Origin: Notospermus geniculatus
Taxonomy: Eukaryota > Nemertea > Pilidiophora > Heteronemertea > Lineidae
NCBI GenBank assembly: GCA_002633025.1
Contig: NMRB01001458.1
Coordinates: 1-64,000, forward strand
Direction of reading: 5' to 3'
Length of the DNA stretch: 64,000 nt
Shown here in pieces: positions 1 to 10,705 of the stretch (positions within the stretch are counted from its first letter, which is position 1; every line of letters starts with the position of its first letter). The notes beneath the pieces were generated by a model. That model was not told the origin of the DNA. It worked only from the letters and a program-made list of their open reading frames with translations, and searched no databases. The translations under genes and the position numbers were made by a program.

Positions 1-1530
1 ATCGTCATGAATAATAGGTGGCATTGGTGTACTATCAGTTCAAAACCACGCGTATATTCTCGCGTGGTCTGCGTGATCGGGGTTCCCTATTGTATTGGGG
101 CAAAAGCTAGTAACTAACAAAAAATATGGTTCCAAAGCATATTCCTCAATCCCAGTGACAGAAGATCAAAAGCACATGAGGTAAATCTCCCTTTATGGAA
201 AAGTGAGGTTTTATTCCAAACCCTAATTACCCTTCTCAATTTGTTGTGTAGTCAGCCATGAAGGCTGTTCACCAGGAACACGTACTCCCACAGCTCACTG
301 CACCCACCAACAGGCACATTTAAGCCTAATTAGCATATGTGTGGTGCTAGTGTGTGAAGAGTGTTTGTTATGGTTCCCCATCACTAAGATCGAAAACCAT
401 ATTGTTTTTGGTCATGGTGTCTGTGTGTATGTGTGTGTGTGTGCACTTACGGACACAGGGATCTGAGTTCCCCCATAACTTTGCACACTCACCGAACGAG
501 ATCCAATTTGGAACCGAGATCCAGCAAATGGAGCTCTGTAGGGAAATCAACTTGCAGTTGCCAAACCTCGCCTGTTATAAGTCTCCTGTGGTGTTTCCCT
601 GAAGTCGAGGTTGGATCCCTGACCGGCGGTGAGGTGTCACGTGTGCGTCAAATGCGTGTGCGTCGTAGTTCCGTATTTTAACACCACGTGCCGCATGGAA
701 GTTGAGATAAACACGCACAGCCAATCACATTACAGGGAATATCCGGGGCGGATATTTCTACAAAATGGCGCCCTGCAAACATCAACAATGCTGGATTAAA
801 CAATGTCTGGTGTCGCAGCTGGTTCCCAAAATTTCACCATAAGATACTTACTTTACATAGTTATTGAAAATTATATATTCATTGATGACTGCGCTTCTGA
901 AGCTATAAATTTTAACTACCGGTATTAGCCGTCGTGAAAACCTGGCAAAACAGGCATGATTCGGCCTGTTGCGAAAAACTACATGTATTAATAAATTTAA
1001 ATATCATATCGTTAATGTTGACGGCTCACCCGTGCACCTGGCCATCCACAAAAACTGTATTTCGGACCCTCAACACCCCATCCTGAAGAAATCAGGTCCT
1101 CTTAGCTTATAGCTCCCTAACTCGCACGCACGAGGCCCTGAACAAACCAGCGGCATTCCCTGGAGTAGAATGGCCATGACGTCTAGATAGCTTACTCCCT
1201 ATACTGATTCCTCGTTGCGGGCATATGAAACTAATAAATTCTACAAAGGCCCGTCCATTTCCCTATCACCTACGGTAGGCCCATAGTATCCTGACTGGCA
1301 GTTGCATCACCTTCTTGATTGTTCACTGGTGGGCCCCACCTTTTCTCATCAAATGAAATACAACTGGAACACAAGTAGTGTGCCCTTCGTGTATTCAAAC
1401 CGCGTTCAAGAAATGTCTTATCCGTCGATTTCTTAACCGTTTTGCTCTCATGCACGTGCCACAGAGCAACATCCGGCCTCGCTACATTCCTCACGAAAAA
1501 TTCGATGATTTATAAAACCATTCCGATCAA
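1..1530. other. No gene seen; AT-rich non-coding sequence
   Basis: Only short overlapping open frames of about 60-85 codons occur, on both strands, without splice context or recognisable domains. A GT-rich microsatellite-like patch lies near 419-442. I see no promoter, RNA gene or element terminus that I can support. Confidence 0.5.
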
Positions 1531-1577
1531 CCCCCCACCCCCACCCCCACCCACACCCACACCCCATACACACACAT
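1531..1577. repeat. C-rich simple repeat (CCCCCA / CACACA)
   Basis: Low-complexity run of CCCCCA units passing into CACACA. Seen directly; no function implied. Confidence 0.85.
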
Positions 1578-1875
1578 CCCAATTTGCTATTGACATCTTG
1601 ATTGGACTACTATAGGCGGATTAGCAGTGACAGCCAAATCGAGCTATTAGCGCTCGATTGCCGGATAACGTATAGTAGCCCGATCGAGCGGATGTGTCAC
1701 ACTGGCATGGCATTTGACCTGCATGACTTGCCATCTTGGAGCGATGCATTCTGGGATGCTTTCCGAAGTAGCCCAACCCCAAGGGAAGGGCTACTTGAAA
1801 CAGGCCCGAGCAGGCACGGTGAAACTAATCGAACGCACCCGTTTCAACGATGGTCCTGATATAAAGCTCCCGGGT

Positions 1876-2270
1876 AACGTGGCAGTTAAAGGTGAATTAA
1901 AGGCCTTATTTACCCCGTCTAGACAAATTTTAATGAGGTCGATTTTGATTGGATGTTGGTGCATAGTGATGTCCCATTATGCTTCAGCACGAATAAAGAT
2001 AAAAGGGGGCGCTGCGATCGGTTTTGTGAAAATCGGTTTTTGCTGTTTAGTTGAGCCCTATGGGTTAATTTTTCTTAAAATGCCATCCCAGTGCATTTGT
2101 ACTGGGATGTATCTACAAAACGTGTGACATAAAACTAAAACAATAGGTGGCGCTGCTGAGATATTAATACTTTTACGTTTTTGGTCATAAGTTCTGAGTG
2201 GGTTAACATATCAACGTAATAACATATCGACCTAATTCTTGTACACTCATCATTTACACATGTCTACTGG
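1876..2270 (+). repeat. Dispersed repeat; solo core half of the 57.9-59.6 kb foldback family
   Basis: The stretch from GTGGCAGTTAAAGGTGAA to about 2,270 matches the inner arm at 58,288-58,660 and, inverted, 58,820-59,190. Shared landmarks are GTCTAGACAAATTTTAATGAGGTCG, cited here by position 1,918-1,942, the phrase GGGGGCGCTGCGATCG, and the CATCATTTACA end. The GAGACGTT-rich outer arms of the complete copy are absent, so this is a truncated or recombined copy. The 137-codon open frame over it is a by-product. Confidence 0.7.
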
Positions 2271-2271
2271 A

Positions 2272-2622
2272 CAACTAATTATTTCATTACTAGTGAACTC
2301 TGTCCAAATTCCCAATTTCCAAGGGGTTTTAACATCTGCTCATCCTGACAAAAACATTCTGGTGGAATCAATAGCAGAACAACCGGCATGAGCATTTATT
2401 TTCATGAATAAATACACATAGTAATGATGACATTTATACTCGGAACTAAAAAAACGTAATTTTGCACATAACTTATTCCTTTTTTACTTCATTTGCAGTC
2501 TGAACGTTCTCGATAATATACATGTAGATCATGAAATAGGTGTATGATATCAGTCAGTTCCCCCGCCTCGAATATTCAGGCTACAGTTCCATGCACCGGA
2601 GACGACGATCTCTTTGCAAGAA
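2272..2622. other. No feature recognised
   Basis: Unique-looking AT-rich spacer between the repeat ending near 2,270 and the Harbinger terminus at 2,625. No open frame, hairpin or RNA gene that I can support. Confidence 0.4.
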
Positions 2623-2756
2623 TAGGCCCGGTTGCACCAGTCATGCTCAAAATTGAGTTTGAGGTTGAGCTCAGCCGAGTAAGACTTAAAAGTTGAGTAC
2701 CAAATTCGACTGAGTAATGCTTAGTTGAGTAATACTCAACAACACAAGAGTATTAC

Positions 2757-3016
2757 TTCCTTCTACGCCAGGAAATGCAATGTCGGCAAACCTTCTCAGG
2801 TCGTCCTTGTCAGGAAAATGATTCATCCCGTCTACTTGCCAGAGCCCTAGAAACTCTCGCGACTATTCTGCAAACGGTGCTCTTGTGTATGCGGAACATA
2901 CAGGTCGCCGATGATATTTTGGAATGCAGTTGCAAAGTACCGCAGTGACACGTATCCAATTGCAGAGCCGGAGGAGCAGCGGCATTCTTGTTTAATAGTA
3001 CGATGCCGCAGTTCAT
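2757..3016 (-). pseudogene. PIF/Harbinger transposase fragment, frameshifted
   Basis: Minus-strand frame ending near 2,812 reads PPALQLDTCHCGTLQ, then IHKSTVCRIVARVSRAL. This is the region of Harbinger (HARBI1-like) nucleases where a helix-turn-helix-like segment precedes the catalytic domain. After a one-base frame change the next frame gives HFPDKDDLRRFADIAFPGVEGS in pieces (FPDKDD and FPGVEGS), matching the family's FP...FPGV.G motif. The DDE catalytic half is missing. It lies inside the terminal repeats described at 2,625-4,363, so it is the remnant transposase of that element. Non-functional. Confidence 0.65.
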
Positions 3017-3224
3017 TTTTCGATTTCGCCAGCTATGTGCAATGCATTTTCCTTAGTGGTGAAACTGAACCGCTGGCTAAATTCACGATAATATTGCCCC
3101 CCCCCCCCACGAGTGGGCTTTGTCTGGCTGTGGTCAATCGCTGTGGCCTTAATTGGCTTTCTTGGTTATCAACTTCTTCCACATCAGCCACAGCATTCTA
3201 ATAATAGTAATAAATAATACATTT

Positions 3225-3425
3225 ATTGGAAAAAAAACTGGTTTGTTACAAAAAAACCTGTTTTTTATATATTACAAAACATGGTTCTTTTGTCTAAAAA
3301 GATGTTTTTTTATTATTTTGTATTGATTTAAAGAACCATAAAAAACATAGTTTTTGTTAAAGCAACCACGTTTTTAATATAAAAAGCCATGTTTTTTATT
3401 TAAAAAACCTGGTTCTTCTAATAAA
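3225..3425. repeat. Degenerate AACCATGTTTTT-type repeat cluster
   Basis: About 200 bp built from repeated variants of AAAACATGGTT / AACCTGTTTTTT separated by A/T runs, inside the Harbinger-type element. The words occur in both orientations, as in a subterminal binding-site array. Seen in sequence; the role is inferred. Confidence 0.5.
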
Positions 3426-3609
3426 CGGACAAACCTCCATTTTCGTGGATATGACGCTCTGTCGAGTTAAGTACGAAGTTGAGACGCCGTATTCCTTGCC
3501 TCAAATATTCTACGTTCTTGAGTATGACTTTGAGCATGAGAATAGCTGGTGCAACGCAATTTGAGGTTGAGAATGACTTTGAGGTTAGCTTGAGCACGAC
3601 GTCGACCTT

Positions 3610-4342
3610 CAGGGTGTCCCAGAAAAAACCTAATCCTGTGAAAAGGGGTTAATATGACCACCCCAAGAGGTGTACCACTATAATAATGGGTTTCCCATGA
3701 AGCAGGGTAAATATGCTTTCCGATGATACCACGATGACATTCCTTCAGTCATGCCTTACGGAGTGTCATTGTTTTGAAAATGGCATATCCAAATCCATTT
3801 GTTACAGTTGGAATAAACCAGTGAAGTGAATATTCACTAAAAATGTTTGACCATGAAAGCAAATAAACATTCAACCTTGTGTCATTAACGTTATGGAATA
3901 ACATGGTGAGTGATTTCAGAACATACGCCAATGTGTGAAAGGTTTTCAGACCAGTAAACATTCAAGCCAGCAACATGGTGCAATTTACCACTGAGCAAAG
4001 AGCGTTTGTGGTAACCAAATTCCTTGAAAACAAGAGCTTACAAGCCACTCAAAATGCATTTAGGGACGACTTCCCAGAGAGAGATCCATGTTTAGGTGTG
4101 ACCCTGATAAATTTGACTCCAAATTTGGCTCCAAGATTATCAACTGTAACAAGTGGATTTGGACATGCCATTTTCAAAACAATGGCGCTCCGTGATGCAT
4201 GACTGAAGGAATGTCATCGTGGTATCATTGGAAAGCATATTGACCCTGCTTTATGGGGAACCCATTGTTATAGTGGTACACCTCCTGGGTTCGTCATATT
4301 AACCCCTTTTCACAGGATTAGGTTTTTTTCTGGGACACCCTG
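3610..4342 (+). mobile_element. Mariner-type foldback element nested in the Harbinger relic
   Basis: Inverted terminal repeats of about 200 bp: the left arm begins CAGGGTGTCCCAGAAAAAA at 3,610 and the right arm is its complement ending at 4,342. Both arms contain CACGATGACATTCCTTCAGT. The spacer holds a short open frame (3,975-4,202) whose start, MVQFTTEQRAFVVTKFLEN, resembles the DUF4817 helix-turn-helix found at the N terminus of mariner-family transposases. No catalytic domain remains, so this is a non-autonomous derivative that would need transposase from elsewhere. Confidence 0.7.
3975..4106 (+). pseudogene. DUF4817-like helix-turn-helix fragment of a mariner transposase
   Basis: The frame starting at ATG 3,975 encodes about 40 residues of the pattern T-x-EQRAF-V...FLENKSL-ATQNAFR.DFPERDPC, matching the DNA-binding N terminus of mariner-family transposases. 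After the PERDPC segment the frame runs straight into the right inverted arm of the element, so no DDE domain follows. It is a captured remnant inside a foldback element, not a gene. Confidence 0.55.
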
Positions 4343-4536
4343 TATGACTGGTGCAACCGGGCCTAAGAGATATTAAAGCGATGTACGCGCGAGGATGAAA
4401 ATGAAATCTCGTTCAACTATCGCGACCCGCGATAGTTCCCCAATTTCATTCATAGCTGGCGGGATTCTTGAAACTGATCTCGTGTGATTTCTAGCGTCTT
4501 TGAACCATCAAATTACGGTATCGTCGACGTTTTATC

Positions 4537-4622
4537 AATAAAATAATAAATAATAACTTTTTGTATAGCGCACAATGCCAAAAGCAATTAGGCCTCTGTG
4601 CGCTTTACAATAGAATATAATA
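4537..4622 (-). repeat. LINE/SINE 3' tail with TAA-type microsatellite (reverse orientation)
   Basis: An ATAAATAATAA microsatellite is followed by TTTTTGTATAGCGCACA and later GTGCGCTTTACAAT. This is the complement of the GGCGCTATACAAG-(AAT)n tail at 20,095-20,195. Such GCGC-CTTTACAA tails are common 3' ends of invertebrate LINE and SINE copies. Confidence 0.5.
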
Positions 4623-5098
4623 GAAAGCATGGTTAAAACTGGTTTATACAATGAAACGTTCATGAAAAATCTTTTATTAATATTATTTCAATGAATTTGG
4701 GCGACATAAATGTTTACTGCCGGGAAAATTTCAAAATCTCACGGGGATTTCTCAGAACAAGATCGACAGACTAACAACAAACATGGCGCCGAAAAAGCCG
4801 AAGTGTGAGGAGGTCCACCAGAGAATTCCGCGTCAATGCTGCAAGTTTAGCCAGATGGCGGCGTGTGAAGACAGAAAATTGTTGTAGCACTAATGAGGAC
4901 TTAGCAGTGTACCTCCTGAAAGTCGTTAACCCCCGGCCAACACCATCCTTCGCATGTTTTTGCGGATGATTCATCGAATCGTCGCCGTCGGCATCCCTGT
5001 CACTCATGTCACTNAAACTAAGCCCCTTTCATATTGTTTCATTTAATCATGTTCGAACCAGATCAACAGGACGTAGGAGCTATCCATCAAGCACAAGC
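4623..5098. other. No gene seen
   Basis: Contains an ATG in good context (4,782) opening a 34-codon frame, and an opposing 78-codon frame. Neither shows a domain. A single N at 5,014 marks an assembly join. Confidence 0.4.
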
Positions 5099-5103
5099 AT
5101 AAA

Positions 5104-5343
5104 CACGCTGGTGATTCAAACCTAAAAATCTTTTTTTCGTACGCGATTTTACTCATGCATAACTAATCGTGTTGACTATTTTTGCAGTTGTTTCGGCAAA
5201 TAGAAGGGGTGACAGCTTATTTTGTAATCACCCGTCACCCCTTCCATTTACCAGATGAACTGCGAATACGACAAGCACCATTAGTTATGCATCAACGACT
5301 TCGCGTACGAATAAAATAATTTTGTGTTTGAATCACCAGCGTG
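5104..5343. mobile_element. 240-bp MITE, copy 1
   Basis: Perfect 18-bp inverted repeats CACGCTGGTGATTCAAAC at both ends, flanked by the direct repeat ATAAA (5,099-5,103 and 5,344-5,348). The inside is nearly identical to copy 2 at 7,790-8,029 and contains a second inverted pair around AAGGGGTGACAG / CACCCGTCACCCCTT. Too short to code. Near-identity of the copies and intact 5-bp duplications suggest recent mobility. Confidence 0.85.
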
Positions 5344-5348
5344 ATAAA

Positions 5349-6065
5349 ACATAAACATTTTTAGGACATGAGAACACAACCAACGAATTGACCCTTCTTG
5401 TCCCACTGCAGAGTTTATTAATGACAATAGGCTCTAACGTTTACAGATTTACGGGATCTGATATTCTATAGTCATGGCGTCCTTCCATTATTATAGCTGT
5501 TGCGACAGCTCTGAAAAAGAAAGGATTAGCCAGAATTAGGCCTACACAGTTGTTAATTAATTGAGTTTAATTACAAGATGAATTATGTCGCTGAATGAGT
5601 CTACTACCAGAGAGGTCCTAGTAAAATTGGTCAAAAAATTGTCACTAAATTCTGTCACTAGGCAATGGACATGTCGGCCCAATTTGACCTGATATCGGTG
5701 ATGTAATCACACCAACCACATGGCAAATAAAATGTAGGCCGATGTACATGTATAATATTTAGTTATTGGGTCAGTTCAGTCAAGATGGGAAATATCTACA
5801 TGTACTGATATTTACGAAGCAACAAGTTAGAGTGAATTCATTGACATTGTTAACATTAAATGAGGGATGGAAGTGGTCTGCTCAACACTTCGGTCAAATT
5901 TACGACCGCAATAAATAGACAAAATTAATCTCATGTTCGCAATCCTTGCGCACATCCGGATTTTAATGCTTTATTTTGTTGAACTTTTTTTGGTCCTTTT
6001 TACACTACACCGTATTCTGGCCCGGATGAAGCGTGCCGTGGCTGACCCGGACAAGGCCCCACCAC
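5349..6065. other. No feature recognised
   Basis: No open frame or repeat terminus that I can support between the 240-bp MITE and the tandem-core element. Confidence 0.4.
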
Positions 6066-7022
6066 ATTTTTAGCTCACCTGTTAGGTTTTGTCGTCATGC
6101 GGTGTCCGTCGTCCGTCCTCGTCCGTCGTAACTGCTGGGGTTATCGATCTGAGACTTGGTACATATACATGTATACCCCTAGGTCAGATGACCTATGACA
6201 AGTTTCGGTCCGTTTCGATTCTTGGCTTGGCCACGAGATGGCCAAAACCAAAAACACAAAAAGTCCAATAACTCCTGAACTAACAACTGGATCATCTCCA
6301 AATTTTTATCATAGGTGTATCTAATTAGGATACATAACATATATAATTAAGAGGTTTCTGATTTCACCTACTTTTCAAGGTCACAGAGGTCAAAGTTGTA
6401 TAAAAGTAACGAACCCGCCACAGTTCGCCATTATCATGCGTAAACGTGTATTAGAAGGGTACCTTCAAAAATACCGAGTTTCGGCGCAACTGGACATCCA
6501 ATATGGCCGCCAGGTGGCGTAACCTGAAAGTACTTCTTACTGCTTTAACTCTGGAACGGGTTAACCTAGAGAGCTCAAACATGATGGATACCTCCCTCTA
6601 GGTGACCTTTACGTGCTAGTTTAATTTTGGCCTGATTTGACTTCCAATATGGCCGCCAGGTGGCATAACCCGAAAATTATCAAAGTGCTATAACGCAGGA
6701 ATGACCTGACCTAGACTGCTCAAATTCGATACGTGGCTCCCTCTAGATAATCCATACGTTCACGTAAAGTTTCGGCCCGATTGGACATCCAATATAGCCA
6801 CCAGGTAGCGTAACCCGAAAATCATCAAAGTGCTATAACTCTGGAACAACTTGACCTAGAGTGCTCAAATGTGCTATGTGGCTCCCTCTAGATGACCTTT
6901 ATGTGCGTGTGAAGTTTTGGCCTAACTTGGCCGCCAGGTGGCATAACCCCAAAATCATCAAAGTCCTGTAACTCGGGAATGACTTGACCCAGATTGCTCA
7001 TGACTGATACAACCTGTATGTA

Positions 7023-8036
7023 CAGTCTTGTTAAAAAATACAAACACAGTGATGTTTCCTGTTCTGATGAGATGCTAATGGTCATTTATGGACAAGATTG
7101 CCATTTTTATACACAAAATATGTTGCCTAAATGACGACATACAAAATTTAGGATTTGTGGCAAATTATCATGAAAATATTAGAATTTCAAAATATCAGGA
7201 AAAAACACAATTTTTGGAATCCCCAATTTTCATTTCAAAATTAGCTTGATATTATTTCCTGATGATTTCTAAGAAATTCTGTGAAAAAGTTTCGAAAAAT
7301 CTCTTGTCGTTTTCAAGAAATATCAAAATATCGTCAGAAAACATGCTATATTTTTGGGGCATTTTAATACTTTCATTAAATTCTCGGTCTATTGAAGTAA
7401 AAGTGATGGAATAATCAGTATGAACTATTATGTTATCATGATGAGTGACTGTTGATGAGGGGGAAAATGTGAACTATCGAATTTTGCAAAATATCAAATT
7501 CATAAAATCTGATGATATTCTGATATATCTGGAAAAGGAGAAATGATTTTTAAAACGTTTCTTCACAGGAATTCATAGGATTGACTGATGAATGATATCA
7601 CGCTGATTTTAAATTAAAAATTCAGAATTTTGAAAAATGAGGGTTTTTTATTTTGATCTTTTGTCAGAAACCCTCAATTTCGTTTGTGATCCTTCTAACA
7701 ACCTTATAGGGCATAACATAATAAAAGTTGAGGTTGGAACCTTCGGTATTAGCGGAGATATTAGCTGTCTTTTTACTTTTTAACAAGACCACGCTGGTGA
7801 TTCAACCCTAAAAATATGTTTTTCGTACGCGATTTTACTCATGCATAACTAATCGTGTTGACTATTTTTGCAGTTGTTTCAGCAAATAGAAGGGGTGACA
7901 GCTTATTTTGTAATCACCCGTCACCCCTTCCATTTACCAGATGAACTGCGAATACGACAAGCACCATTAGTTATGGATCAACGACTTCGCGTACGAATAA
8001 AATAATTTTGTGTTTGAATCACCAGCGTGAAGACTG
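7023..8036. mobile_element. TA-flanked (Tc1/mariner-like) non-autonomous element, itself split by MITE copy 2
   Basis: Termini CAGTCTTGTTAAAAA (7,023) and TTTTTAACAAGAC...TG (to 8,036) are inverted repeats flanked by TA at 7,021-7,022 and 8,037-8,038. The right terminus is interrupted by the 240-bp MITE and its AAGAC duplication. Without that insert the element is about 769 bp. The interior is AT-rich and non-coding. Confidence 0.75.
7790..8029. mobile_element. 240-bp MITE, copy 2
   Basis: Same sequence as 5,104-5,343 with only a few differences. It is flanked by the direct repeat AAGAC (7,785-7,789 and 8,030-8,034) and lies within the right terminal repeat of the 7,023-8,036 element. Confidence 0.88.
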
Positions 8037-8294
8037 TACCTTCATCTGTCACAACACTACAGTGTGTTTAAAAAAAAGGAAACCGAGATTATTTTGTAAA
8101 TTTCTTGGACATGGTTAAATACGGGAGAATCCAACTTACCTCGACGCGAGTCCGTGGCCCGTATTTTAGAATGCTCCTTTATTTTAGGCCTGAGGCGCCC
8201 TTTCGTGAGGTCACCTTTCGTCAGAGGAAATCCTTACTGAGGACGCCTCAGACAAAATCGATTCCAGAATTGACCTTATCCATGTCCTTCGTAA

Positions 8295-8468
8295 AGCCCA
8301 GTTCACACTGCCACGATTCCGACCACGATGCCTCTACGAAATGCTTTCGTGGTGTTCCTATAGGCTTCGTGATGCCTTCCTTCACTAAGGCCACGATCCC
8401 TCTACGAAAATATTTCAGAGGATTCGTAGAGGCATCGTGGTCGGAATCGTGGCAGTGTGAACTGGGCT
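8295..8468. mobile_element. Harbinger-type MITE with TAA target duplication
   Basis: Long near-perfect inverted repeat from AGCCCAGTTCACACTGCCAC at 8,295 to its complement ending at 8,468, flanked by TAA at 8,292-8,294 and 8,469-8,471. Three-base TAA or TTA duplications are typical of PIF/Harbinger elements. Confidence 0.8.
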
Positions 8469-8639
8469 TAAAGGAGCTCCTTTGTTACTAAAGGCGTCCT
8501 CACGAAAGGATTTCCTATGTCAGTTGATTACATTCAATGGAATCTGATGTAATATGCATTGTGGTTAACGTGCATATCATTTACTCAGCTGAGGTCAACC
8601 TCAAACTTAACTTTGAGCATAGCTGGTGCAACTGGGCCT

Positions 8640-8990
8640 TAACGTTCCTTTCAGCTGGATGCTCGGTGGAACAGAGTTTCCATGGTTATTAAGTGGTTCT
8701 GCTAAGTCGTCGCGCAAAATCTCCAGGAGCTGTGTGAACCCTCCTCGGGTGAGCCGATATCATTTTCGAAACTCTTCATCGTTCAAATTTTCATCTCATT
8801 TTAACGCATTGAACATGCCTGCTTCTTATTCGCGAGGCTGATTGAGCCGATCCTGAAGCCTCCTGATGTCACCAAGCCTATGTAGGTCATCGCCCATCTT
8901 GACTGTTCGCTGATTCCAGGCAGAATAAGGACGCCTTAACAGCTATAGGAAGGTCCGGACTAACCTTTGGAATAAAGGAGATCCTCACCT
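8640..8990 (-). pseudogene. PIF/Harbinger transposase N-terminal fragment
   Basis: Minus strand, reading from about 8,830 downward: MFNALK, stop, DENLNDEEFRK, stop, then YRLTRGGFTQLLEILRDD and NSVPPSIQL. The pattern DEEFR..YRLTR..F..LL..L.DDL...T....(I/V)PP..QL is the conserved N-terminal region of Harbinger transposases. It continues into the segment preserved at 2,757-3,016. The frame has internal stops and is cut at 8,640 by a MITE end (GGCCCAGTTGCACCAGC), so it is inactive. Confidence 0.6.
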
Positions 8991-9163
8991 AAATTAAGGA
9001 GTTCCTTTTCCCAAAGGAGCATTCTAAAATACGTGGCACCTTCAGCTTGAGGATTCAAACTTAGGCACATTCTGGAATAACTTGAGGGATCCTCAACAGG
9101 AGAACAATAGCCTTGAGGAACTCCTTAACGTTGAGGAGCATTCTAACATACGGGTCCATATCA

Positions 9164-9303
9164 TAAAAGTTTTCTAAGTTCTAATACCGCAATATAGAGG
9201 GGTAGCATTATGGTAAATGGAACAGCTTGTTTTATACCTAAGCTCTTCATCTACCATTATGCTACCCCTACGATATTTTTAGAACTTACAAAATTTTTAT
9301 GAC
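9164..9303. mobile_element. Small foldback MITE
   Basis: TCATAAAAGTTTTCTAAGTTC at the left is mirrored by AGAACTTACAAAATTTTTATGA at the right, with an inner pair GGGGTAGCATTATGGTA / TACCATTATGCTACCCC. About 140 bp, non-coding. Confidence 0.7.
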
Positions 9304-9595
9304 CTGGACTCGCGTCGAGGTAAGTTGGATTCTCCCGTATTTTGGAAATTGGTGACTATACAGTTGATTACCTAATGATGTCCTCTTTCTTATAACACCG
9401 AGGAATCCAATTTACTGTCACAGACGACTGAGCACGAAGCAGTTCAATCAACCATGTCAGCTAGGTAATAATTGGTAGTTGCCCATTTCTAAAATATTTA
9501 GCCATGTCCAAGATATTAATAAATTAATCTCGGTTTCCTTTTTTAAAAACACACTGTATTTTGTCTAACAAGGTGAGCACATGGTCCATGGACCA

Positions 9596-10124
9596 CTTTA
9601 TATGCGTTTACACTAGGAATGGCGATCGGGGCGAAAATCGATTGCGAACACGTGAATGAAAGTATTCGCGGGAATGACGTTTGTGGCTCAAGGTCGATTG
9701 TTGAGCATGCGCACTGCACTGCAGTGAGTCATCCTAACCGGGCCGCGTGTTTACACTGTGTGGTTTTGGAACCGAGCCATATTTGGAACAGGTGTAAAGT
9801 TTTTCAGTGTTTCCGTGTGTCAGTGTTCCCCCTATTGTTCTGGAAACACTGGCAGATAGATCGACACGTTTCTCTGTGTCCTCCATTGTCGAGTCGCGGC
9901 TTATTCCGTCAGACAATTCCGTCAGACAATAGCAGGGGAACACTCGCAGATGGAGAACGCTCAAAAACGTTACACCGGGATATCCCGCCACCTGTTTGGC
10001 CGTCAGGCACGGTTGAAGTTAGCACCGTGCCTGGCCCGGTTGACCTGTTTACATTACCTGTATTTTTGCCGGGCCGTGCGTGGTCCGTTCCTGGTACGGT
10101 CAAAAACGTGTAATATAAATGGGG
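9596..10124. other. GC-richer spacer without a supported gene
   Basis: A 164-codon frame (9,619-10,113) is open on the plus strand, with opposing frames of 64 and 85 codons, but none shows a domain or splice signals. The word TTATTCCGTCAGACAAT recurs in variant form at 11,890 and 59,760, so the stretch is likely repeat-derived. Confidence 0.4.
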
Positions 10125-10127
10125 CTA

Positions 10128-10705
10128 TAGATGAGATCAAACTTCGTAATTAGGTCATTGCCATGGATAATTCGCGCATGCGCAGTTTGCCGTTTTCCTT
10201 GGTCCAAGCCGGAAGTCAATGTTTTAATGGCTTTCANTTGCCGTTTTCTTTGGGCTTTTCGCCCAGCTTTGTGTTTATAAGTGTGTTAGTCTTCGAGATA
10301 ATCACCTGGCGCTCCTGAAAATCGTTACCGTCATGAAAATCGGGTGAGATTTACAGAAAAATTCGCCCAGGTTGGGTCTCCGAATGGACAAAAATGGCGA
10401 AGCACGTGGCCGGTCGATCGCGAATTCACCCCATTCTTCGCTCAACCTTTGGGAAACCAGCGGGGAAACCAGTGATTTTTCCGTTCCTCAGCTGTTACCA
10501 GACCCGTTCACAGTGTAATTAAAGGCTCTCCTGCAGAAATATCGAAGAGAACCACCAAAAATGCTGCCGATTGCCGGAATCCTTCGTTGAAACCAATGTA
10601 AACACACCAGCCTCCGCGTTGTCAAGGAAAATGGCTACTGCGCATGTGCGGGTTGCCACGAAATCGCCATGACGTCATAAACGACGACCTAATTTGATCT
10701 CATCT
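10128..10705. mobile_element. Foldback-type element with TAGATGAGATCAAA termini
   Basis: TAGATGAGATCAAACTTCG near 10,128 is mirrored by TTTGATCTCATCTA ending near 10,705. An inner pair GGTCATTGCCATGG / CGCCATGACGTCA also matches in part. A single N at 10,237 sits where TTGCCGTTTTC is repeated on both sides, suggesting an imperfect assembly join. Confidence 0.5.

Larger units (their letters stand above)
2625..4363 (-). mobile_element. Degenerate PIF/Harbinger-type DNA transposon
   Basis: The ends are perfect inverted repeats of at least 20 bp: GGCCCGGTTGCACCAGTCAT at 2,625-2,644 and its complement at 4,344-4,363. Internally the minus strand keeps a broken Harbinger transposase. A second mariner-type element (3,610-4,342) has inserted just inside the right terminus. 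Harbinger elements normally duplicate TTA or TAA. Here the flanks read ATA and TAA, so the duplication is not intact. A related terminus recurs at about 8,600-8,639. Probably immobile. Confidence 0.7.
8060..9556. mobile_element. TA-flanked composite element with further nested MITEs
   Basis: Termini CAGTGTGTTTAAAAAAA and the inverted TTTTTTAAAAACACACTG are flanked by TA at 8,058-8,059 and 9,557-9,558, the pattern of Tc1/mariner insertions. A second inverted shell (GGGAGAATCCAACTTACCTC near 8,125 against its complement near 9,315) encloses a Harbinger-type remnant and several MITEs. Origin by successive insertion is inferred from the concentric inverted repeats. Confidence 0.65.
6066..9595 (+). 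mobile_element. Tandem-core repeat element (family A copy 1), split by nested insertions
   Basis: Left end TTTTTAGCTCACC near 6,066. Three to four degenerate core units of about 145 bp follow, each with AATATGGCCGCCAGGTGGC. The right end is GGTGAGCACATGGTCCATGG at 9,572-9,591, carrying the perfect palindrome ATGGTCCATGGACCAT. Two TA-flanked elements (7,023-8,036 and 8,060-9,556) interrupt the right part; removing them restores the order seen at 19,805-19,892. The layout of unique left end, tandem core and hairpin right end resembles Helentron-associated (HINE) and bivalve Pearl/CvA elements. No coding capacity. Confidence 0.7.

Noticed and set aside
4782-4886. Short plus-strand frame starting ATGGCGCCGAAAAAG in good start context
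   Set aside because: 34 codons, no domain, no downstream splice site that I could support.
9619-10113. 164-codon plus-strand open frame
   Set aside because: No domain and no splice context; opposing frames are also open, and the sequence shares words with repeats at 11,890 and 59,760.
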